A stretch of DNA of 45,301 bases from a bacterium (GTDB lineage: Bacteria > Planctomycetota > SZUA-567). Below the pieces are notes generated by a model. The model was not told the origin of the DNA and did no database searches. It saw only the letters and a list, made by a program, of their open reading frames with translations. Position 1 is the first letter of the stretch. Each line of letters starts with the position of its first letter. The stretch lies in the NCBI GenBank assembly GCA_003245715.1, contig QKCJ01000063.1, positions 1 through 45,301 on the forward strand. The letters run 5' to 3'. Below are positions 25,767 through 31,244 of the stretch, one piece after another. A program made the position numbers and the translations under genes.

Positions 25767-26630
25767 ATGCTGAAGAGGAAGGCGGAGAAAGCTGGCAGCT
25801 GGTACACAGCTAACAGGCTCGAACTTGAACGGGAAATCGATGAGTATACCTCAGATTCCAGTTCAGACATTCCGGGTAAGGTAATTGCAGCGGTAGTGCC
25901 GCATGCGGGATATGTATTCAGTGGTGCAATTGCGGGTTTGTCTTTTTCTGCGCTCAGAAAATCCAGAGCGCAAAATCTTAAAACGATTATCATACTCGGG
26001 GCTGTCCATACCATGCCCCTTGATCTTCCGGCGGTCTGGCCTGACGGGGTGTGGGAGTCACCGGTTGGGGATGTTGAGGTTGACGCACATCTGGCGCAGA
26101 AAATTACCGAAACAACCTGCGCGGTTGACCTGCCCCAGCCACATTTTGGTGACAACGCAATTGAATTGCAGATCCCGTTTGTTGCGCAGTGCTTTGATAA
26201 TGTGAAAATTGTCCCGATTGCTGTCGCACCGTCAGCGAATGCGGTGAATTTCGGAAGAGAACTCTATGATTGCTGCAAAAATCGTCTTGATGAAATCGCA
26301 GTTGTTGCCAGTAGCGACCTGACACATTACGGCGCGGCGTATGGTTTTGCACCGGCAGGCGGGGGCGTGGCCGGGCATGAGTGGGGCAAGGAGAATGACC
26401 GGAAACTCCTGAAAATGCTATGTGAACTTGAGTCAGCCAAAATCATTCCGGAAACCAAGTTAAATCATAATGCCTGTGGTGCGGGTGCGCTTGCGGCTAC
26501 TGCCGAATTTGCCAGACTCGCAGGATGTAAAGAAGGCAAGGTGCTCTCCCACCGCACAAGCCTTGAGGTTATGCCAAGGGATGACGGGGATATGTTTGTC
26601 GGCTATGCTTCGGTTATTTTCACGGTTTGA
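25767..26630 (+). CDS. amrB: MEMO1/AmmeMemoRadiSam system protein B
   Basis: The 287-residue protein belongs to the Memo family, related to class III nonheme-iron dioxygenases. In many bacteria AmrB occurs with an AMMECR1 protein (AmrA) and a radical SAM protein (AmrS), neither of which is in this window. Metal-site residues known from human Memo are matched by His46 (V-V-P-H-A-G-Y), His81 (G-A-V-H-T) and Cys237 (H-N-A-C-G-A-G). S-S-D-L-T-H-Y (Asp184, His187) is also conserved. The usual H-S-x-E motif reads N-A-I-E (Asn130). The ribosome binding site AGGA lies about 7 bases upstream. It is the third gene of the operon. The biochemical role of the family is not settled. Confidence 0.92.
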   Translation: MLKRKAEKAGSWYTANRLELEREIDEYTSDSSSDIPGKVIAAVVPHAGYVFSGAIAGLSFSALRKSRAQNLKTIIILGAVHTMPLDLPAVWPDGVWESPVGDVEVDAHLAQKITETTCAVDLPQPHFGDNAIELQIPFVAQCFDNVKIVPIAVAPSANAVNFGRELYDCCKNRLDEIAVVASSDLTHYGAAYGFAPAGGGVAGHEWGKENDRKLLKMLCELESAKIIPETKLNHNACGAGALAATAEFARLAGCKEGKVLSHRTSLEVMPRDDGDMFVGYASVIFTV

Positions 26631-26665
26631 TAAATAGTTTTTTCTTTTGAATAACGGGTAATCAC

Positions 26666-27427
26666 ATGAAAAAAATCATACTGATTTTACTTGCGGCGCA
26701 TATTATTCCAAGTCTTATTGCCGGTGAAGTAAGCGGTAAAAAGACACTGGTGAAATATCCGGGCGTAGAAATCGACCTGGCAAAAAAAGAAATCAGGGTT
26801 CAGGCTACGGTCTCAAACGCCCTTGGCTGGAGAAATGCGCCTATCGAATTCATACTTTTCCGCGGTAAGGAAAAAGACTATGAAACGCTCTTCACAACCA
26901 TTGCAAATCCGACACATATTCAGGTCGGACTGATTCTGCTTGGCCTGCGACCTGGACCGCTGCCGAAACTGCTGCTGGAAAAAATCGGTAAACCTGAAAG
27001 TTATCCGGCGGATATGCCGGCGATGGTGAATATTTCAGTCATCTGGAAAGACAAAGCCGGAAACGAAAAATCCGCCCCTCTGGCAAGCCTGCTCAGATCG
27101 CGTAAAGACAATAAACAACCGGAAATTATCGACTTCGCCTTTACCGGCTCACGTTTCACAAAAAATGCCCAAGGGAAAAATGTTTTGGTATCCGACCTGA
27201 CAGGTGAAATAGCAACGCTTATCTATAACCCTGAATCACTGCTTAACCTCGCCTATTTCGAACCTAGCCCCTACACCAGCGAGTCAGGCGGCTTTAAGAT
27301 TATACCGGATCAATTACCTGCAGAGTTCATAACTGAAGTAGAAATGGATGACTACGAAAAAGGCAAGATCAAACGTATTACACCGGTTTCTTATGATGTT
27401 ACGTTAATTCTTAAGGCTAAGGAATAA
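26666..27427 (+). CDS. Exported YdjY-domain-like protein
   Basis: The 253-residue protein starts with a signal peptide (K-K-I-I-L-I-L-L-A-A-H-I-I-P-S-L-I-A, cut near residue 19). The mature part resembles the YdjY domain family: P-G-V-E-I-D-L, a beta-rich core, and P-I-E-F-I-L-F. YdjY-type proteins are found in extracytoplasmic or redox contexts and have no assigned reaction. The match is from pattern only and moderate. It is the last gene of the 24552-27427 operon (35-base gap) and is closed by the terminator at 27475-27500. An extracytoplasmic partner for the Memo protein would be a guess. Confidence 0.65.
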   Translation: MKKIILILLAAHIIPSLIAGEVSGKKTLVKYPGVEIDLAKKEIRVQATVSNALGWRNAPIEFILFRGKEKDYETLFTTIANPTHIQVGLILLGLRPGPLPKLLLEKIGKPESYPADMPAMVNISVIWKDKAGNEKSAPLASLLRSRKDNKQPEIIDFAFTGSRFTKNAQGKNVLVSDLTGEIATLIYNPESLLNLAYFEPSPYTSESGGFKIIPDQLPAEFITEVEMDDYEKGKIKRITPVSYDVTLILKAKE

Positions 27428-27474
27428 CCAGAAATCAATAATCCTATTCTCTAACCGCGCCCGGCACGGGTATC

Positions 27475-27500
27475 GGCTGCCTGCCAGGTAGCCTTTTTTT
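27475..27500 (+). terminator. Rho-independent terminator of the four-gene operon
   Basis: An 8-bp stem (GGCTGCCT / AGGTAGCC with one G-T pair, loop GCC) is followed by seven T residues. Confidence 0.88.
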
Positions 27501-27586
27501 ATTATATACCTAAAAAACATTCTCAGAAAGCAACAAAACAAGCACCACAACCAATAACAAAAGACCCGCTTTACCCGTCCACCTAC

Positions 27587-27615
27587 GTCCGATAATATTA
27601 AATTTTATATCGGAC
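27587..27615. repeat. Inverted repeat with sigma28-like -10 sequence in each arm
   Basis: GTCCGATA (27587-27594) and TATCGGAC (27608-27615) are perfect arms 13 bases apart. The arm sequence repeats the GTCCGATAA of the flagellin promoter at 27825. It lies in the roughly 500-base gene-free stretch before the flagellin gene, in which I see no other gene. Confidence 0.45.
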
Positions 27616-27806
27616 AATGACTTTAACAGAAAATTTTGTGAAAGTTTTTCTATAAAATAAAGCCTTTGCCGGCAACTATTTAAAACAGAAAAATCGTATT
27701 TTTTTTATTTTTTATTAAAGTCAGTGAAGCAACGTCCGTAAATAACGATGTACGGTTAATTCTTGCCTGGAATGGCCGTACTTGTTTTACGCCTTGTAAA
27801 GTGTCA

Positions 27807-27833
27807 AAAATTCGCAGTCGGATGGTCCGATAA
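27807..27833 (+). promoter_or_regulatory. Sigma28 (FliA)-like flagellin promoter
   Basis: TCCGATAA at 27826-27833 matches 7 of 8 bases of the FliA -10 consensus GCCGATAA. At the consensus 15-base spacing upstream is AAAA (27807-27810, in TCAAAAA), close to the TAAA/TCAA -35. Position before a flagellin gene supports it. The leader would be about 155 bases. Confidence 0.6.
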
Positions 27834-27841
27834 GAAAGGAG

Positions 27842-27998
27842 GTTGCAGCTTTATGAGCAGGGGTTAATCTGCCCCCCTGCGCGCCAGGTAAAAAAAGCAG
27901 AACGGTAATCCGGGGCACCGTGCATGGAAGCTAAGCCTCGCGGCGGAAAGGAATCCGCCAAAGCCTAATTAATTCGAATTTCATGGAGGAAATTCACT
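27842..27998 (+). ncRNA. Structured 5' leader of flagellin mRNA, possible riboswitch
   Basis: The leader contains three strong hairpins: GCAGGGG/CCCCTGC (27857-27880), ACGGT/ACCGT (27902-27921) and GGCGGA/TCCGCC (27942-27959). The stretch at 27902-27926 looks like the P3 side of c-di-GMP-I (GEMM) riboswitches. A GGAAGCTAAGCC at 27926-27937 loosely resembles their GGACGCAAAGCC, but the order and the other conserved parts do not match well. It may be a cis-acting RNA of another class. Confidence 0.35.
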
Positions 27999-30548
27999 AT
28001 GCCTATGATCGTTGCTAACAATCTAAACGCCTTGAGTACTCAGCGCAACCTTAACACCAACAACCGTGCCCTGAGTGGTTCACTTGAAAAACTTTCCAGC
28101 GGATACAAGATCAACACCGGTAAAGACGACCCGTCAGGTCTTGTCATCAGCGAACAGCTCCGTGCTCAGAACGCCGGCCTTCAGCGCGCAGTTCAGAACA
28201 CACAGGAAGCTAACAATGTCCTTGGTATTGCCGAAGGCTCTCTCAATGAGATGAACAGTATTCTCAAGAAGATGCGCCAGCTTGCCATCCACTCCGCTAA
28301 CAGCGGCGTTACCTCGCCGGAACAGGTCGCAGCCGACCAGGCTGAAGTAGACAGTTCAGTCCAGACTCTCGACCGTATCGCCCGTACCTCAAAATATTCT
28401 GACCAGTTTCTGCTCAACGGCAACAAACAGCTGACCTACTCTTCATCTGTTGAAATTACCGATGCCCGCGACCACAAACTTCTAGATGAAGGACTTTCAG
28501 ATATCCGTCAGATCTTCAAGAAGGACGGTTTCTCACTCAATATCAACTTCTCAGGCGAAACCACCTCAGGCGGCAGCCAGGTTGATAACGGCAATGAAGC
28601 ACAGAAAGCCTACTTTGAGATTACCAAATCAGGTTCTGCCGCAACTCAGGTCAACACCGGCTATACCGGTACTGAAGCAAGCAAGAACTATACCCTAAGC
28701 AAGGATCAGACCTTTACCATCACCGGTAATGAGGGTAGCCGTACAATGAGTTTTGCCAATGGTACCCACCTTGGGGAAATGGTAAGCTCAATTAACAGTG
28801 TCACAGATTCCACCGGTGTAAAAGCAACCCTGATTTTCGACAGCGATACGACCGTTTCAGGTACAAATGGCGTTGCCAATGCTGCAGTAACTTCTATTGC
28901 ATTAACCAGCCAGCACGCAACAGGAACAGCTGACGCCTACAACCGTGACTCACTTGGTGAAATTTCAACCTTGGGTGTTACCTCAGTCCAGGTCAGTGAT
29001 GCAAGCAAAATCAAACTTGGCCAGAACGTTGACGGTTACGGTCGTGTTTACCTTAAGATGATTGATGCCGATTCCTATGAAATCTTCAAGGATGAAGCAA
29101 TGACCATGAAGGTGGCAGAAGGTGACATTACTTCAGCCTCTGGTGCGACTACTGTTATTGCAGCCAATAACTCTGGACTTAGCGGCCTCGGTCTCACCTT
29201 CAGTTCAAACACACTGACTGCCGGAGCAACAACAACCATCCAGCTCGGTGTCATGCATGAAGATACCGCAACATCAGGTAGCGGACAGTTTGGTGATGGT
29301 ATCAACATGACCAACCTCGTTACCGACGCAAAGGTAGGAACCTCTTCTTCATACTTCACAATCGGCGGATCATTCCTCAGTGGCGTAAAGCTTGGTGAAA
29401 ACACCAGTGACACAGGCAAGGTATTTATCAAAGCCAGCCTCAGCTCAAGCGGAACAAGTAACGTTTATGTCTACAAAGATTCGCGCATGCGTGATGAAGA
29501 CCTTGTTGCTGAAAGTGGCGACCTTACTCTGGGAACAAATGCCAGCGCTGTCCGTCTCTACGGAACACAGCTAGGCGAAAACGGTCCTACTTCAGGGCTT
29601 TATGGCACCCTTAATTTTGAAAGTATTACTCAGAATCTTGAAATCAGCAGTTCTACAATAGAATTTACAAATCTTGGTGTACGTATCTCTGCTGATGAAT
29701 ACGGCTCAGACCAGTATGTAAGTTTACAGGCATCGGAAGGTGCGCTCTGGAGCCATTATACTGAGCAGGATGGTGCTCAGCTATTGGATGCCGGTCTGAC
29801 TGGAACGAGTTGGACTGAGTACGGAAGGGATGCCACCATATCACTGAACGGGCAGGAAGTAACACTGGATGGAATAACTGGTGAAGTAGCAAATCTTGAT
29901 ACCAAAGCAACTTTAGTCTTCAATGAAGGAAGCCTTGGCTGTACTACCATTGCCGCTGTAGGTTATGACGAGGGTGCTTGGGGTTCTCGTGCCGGGCGCA
30001 TGAATGATGACGATGACAACTACATTGTTCACGCTCTCAAGAGTACAACAGAAACACTCAGTGACTGGGCTGGGGGCATGCAGTTCCAGCTTGGTGAAGG
30101 TGCTGGCGACCAGGAACGTACGGTCTTCTCACTGCAGAACATGACAGCTACTGAGCTTGGTGTAACAAAGTTCTATGACAGATTTGATGATGACAGCTCG
30201 CTCAAGAGCGAGAAGTACCTTTCAATCAATGACCTGCTTTCAGGTGGTGTTGCCAGCCTCGGCAGCGATCCTGTGAAGGCGCTGGATATTATTGATAATG
30301 CAATTAAGGACGTCTCTGAGCTGCGGGCGCAGATTGGTGCATTCCAGTCAAATATGCTCCAGACCAACGCCAACAGCCTCAACGTTGCCATTGAAAACAT
30401 CACCAAGACTGAAAGTTACATCCGTGATGCCGATATGGCTGCCGAGACTACCGAGTTCTCAAAGAACCAGATCATGGTTCAGGCCGGTACTTCAATGCTG
30501 GCGCAAGCAAACGCCCAGCAGCAGTCAGTTCTCTCACTGATCGGATAA
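27999..30548 (+). CDS. fliC: Flagellin with very large central domain
   Basis: This is the flagellar filament subunit, exported by the flagellar type III system. The 849-residue length is far above the usual 270-500. The N-terminal D0/D1 part (about 1-150; M-I-V-A-N-N-L-N-A-L-S-T-Q-R-N-L, and S-S-G-Y-K-I-N) and the C-terminal part (about 765-849, ending A-N-A-Q-Q-Q-S-V-L-S-L-I-G) are well conserved. The middle is rich in Ser, Thr and Gly. It has a duplicated unit near 330-378 and 459-509 sharing the pattern K-L-G-x-N, G-x-V-[YF], K-D and V-A-E-x-G-D. A GGAGG element precedes the ATG. The gene is followed by flaG and two OGT-type glycosyltransferases, which suggests that the Ser/Thr-rich middle is glycosylated. 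Expression is probably by sigma28. Confidence 0.96.
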   Translation: MPMIVANNLNALSTQRNLNTNNRALSGSLEKLSSGYKINTGKDDPSGLVISEQLRAQNAGLQRAVQNTQEANNVLGIAEGSLNEMNSILKKMRQLAIHSANSGVTSPEQVAADQAEVDSSVQTLDRIARTSKYSDQFLLNGNKQLTYSSSVEITDARDHKLLDEGLSDIRQIFKKDGFSLNINFSGETTSGGSQVDNGNEAQKAYFEITKSGSAATQVNTGYTGTEASKNYTLSKDQTFTITGNEGSRTMSFANGTHLGEMVSSINSVTDSTGVKATLIFDSDTTVSGTNGVANAAVTSIALTSQHATGTADAYNRDSLGEISTLGVTSVQVSDASKIKLGQNVDGYGRVYLKMIDADSYEIFKDEAMTMKVAEGDITSASGATTVIAANNSGLSGLGLTFSSNTLTAGATTTIQLGVMHEDTATSGSGQFGDGINMTNLVTDAKVGTSSSYFTIGGSFLSGVKLGENTSDTGKVFIKASLSSSGTSNVYVYKDSRMRDEDLVAESGDLTLGTNASAVRLYGTQLGENGPTSGLYGTLNFESITQNLEISSSTIEFTNLGVRISADEYGSDQYVSLQASEGALWSHYTEQDGAQLLDAGLTGTSWTEYGRDATISLNGQEVTLDGITGEVANLDTKATLVFNEGSLGCTTIAAVGYDEGAWGSRAGRMNDDDDNYIVHALKSTTETLSDWAGGMQFQLGEGAGDQERTVFSLQNMTATELGVTKFYDRFDDDSSLKSEKYLSINDLLSGGVASLGSDPVKALDIIDNAIKDVSELRAQIGAFQSNMLQTNANSLNVAIENITKTESYIRDADMAAETTEFSKNQIMVQAGTSMLAQANAQQQSVLSLIG

Positions 30549-30610
30549 TTTTTCCTGAAAATTTTCTAAATCACGAGAATTGACGACCGATAATAAAAGT
30601 GTAACGTCTA

Positions 30611-30641
30611 CCGGCGGGTCTTGTTCCCCCTTGCCCGCCGG
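30611..30641 (+). promoter_or_regulatory. Stem-loop between flagellin and flaG
   Basis: CCGGCGGG and CCCGCCGG form a perfect 8-bp GC stem with a 15-base loop, without a T-tract. It may protect the 3' end of the flagellin message or partly stop transcription before flaG. Confidence 0.55.
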
Positions 30642-30693
30642 CAGAGTTACCAAATGTTTAACGCAGATTTTCTGCACTTCAAGGAGGAAGTAG

Positions 30694-30747
30694 ATGTTTT
30701 CACGGAGGAATTGTTATGGATACTCAAAATTTGGCAATGCCCCTTAA
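30694..30747 (+). CDS. Possible 17-codon leader ORF overlapping the flaG start
   Basis: An ATG at 30694 with AAGGAGG 6 bases upstream opens a 17-codon frame ending TAA at 30745-30747. It overlaps the flaG start (30716) in another frame. It may serve for translational control of flaG, or the ribosome binding site may be incidental. Not a known protein. Confidence 0.25.
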   Translation: MFSRRNCYGYSKFGNAP

Positions 30748-31087
30748 CGGGCCACATTTAGTACAGGAAAGCAACAAGAAAGAAGCATCAGTCAAACACC
30801 AGCAGGAAGTAACCGCCGCTCAGGCCGACAAACCCAGTGCCGCTCAGTTATTTAAAGAGAATGAGGCACAACGGAGGGCTGAAAAAATTGCCAGGATTCT
30901 GGAAGAACAGACACCGGCAAGTAAGGGAGTACGTTTTAATGTCTCTCTTAACAGCGAACATACTCAGGTGCAGATTGTTGACCAGGAAACCAATGAAATC
31001 CTAAGGTCATTCCCCTCTGAGGAAATGATAAAGGTCATGGATCGTATTGAAGATTTCCTTGGTATTACTCTGGATATGCAGGCGTAA
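30716..31087 (+). CDS. flaG: FlaG family flagellar protein
   Basis: The 123-residue cytoplasmic protein has a disordered, Lys/Gln/Ala-rich N-terminal half and the conserved FlaG domain (about 62-120). That domain contains G-V-R-F-N-V-S, V-Q-I-V-D-Q-E-T-N-E-I-L-R-S-F-P-S-E-E and I-E-D-F-L-G-I. FlaG proteins affect filament length. GGAGG is 7 bases before the ATG. It follows flagellin by 167 bases, as in many flagellar loci, and is closed by a strong terminator at 31185-31217. Confidence 0.94.
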   Translation: MDTQNLAMPLNGPHLVQESNKKEASVKHQQEVTAAQADKPSAAQLFKENEAQRRAEKIARILEEQTPASKGVRFNVSLNSEHTQVQIVDQETNEILRSFPSEEMIKVMDRIEDFLGITLDMQA

Positions 31088-31153
31088 ATATTGCCTTTAT
31101 CCTGTTTTTCTTGTTAATCTTGATATATCATGGACTTTTTCCTCCGAAAGAAG

Positions 31154-31182
31154 TTGATTCCGCCTCCTTGAATATGTATTAT
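31154..31182 (+). promoter_or_regulatory. Promoter of the OGT-type genes overlapping the flaG terminator region
   Basis: TTGATT at 31154-31159 and TATTAT at 31177-31182 are 17 bases apart. The predicted start (about 31189) falls inside the 5' arm of the flaG terminator, so the new transcript would lack a full hairpin and escape termination. Confidence 0.5.
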
Positions 31183-31184
31183 AC

Positions 31185-31217
31185 ATCTGCCTGTAATATT
31201 TACAGGCAGATTTTTTT
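31185..31217 (+). terminator. Rho-independent terminator after flaG
   Basis: A perfect 12-bp stem (ATCTGCCTGTAA / TTACAGGCAGAT, loop TAT) leads into seven T residues. It is 28 bases before the first OGT-type gene. Confidence 0.95.
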
Positions 31218-31244
31218 ATTACCGGGCTGATTACGGGACATGGT

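Noticed and set aside
27925..27960. 5S rRNA fragment in the flagellin leader
   Set aside because: GGAAGCTAAGC resembles a 5S motif, but the rest of a 5S gene is absent on both sides.
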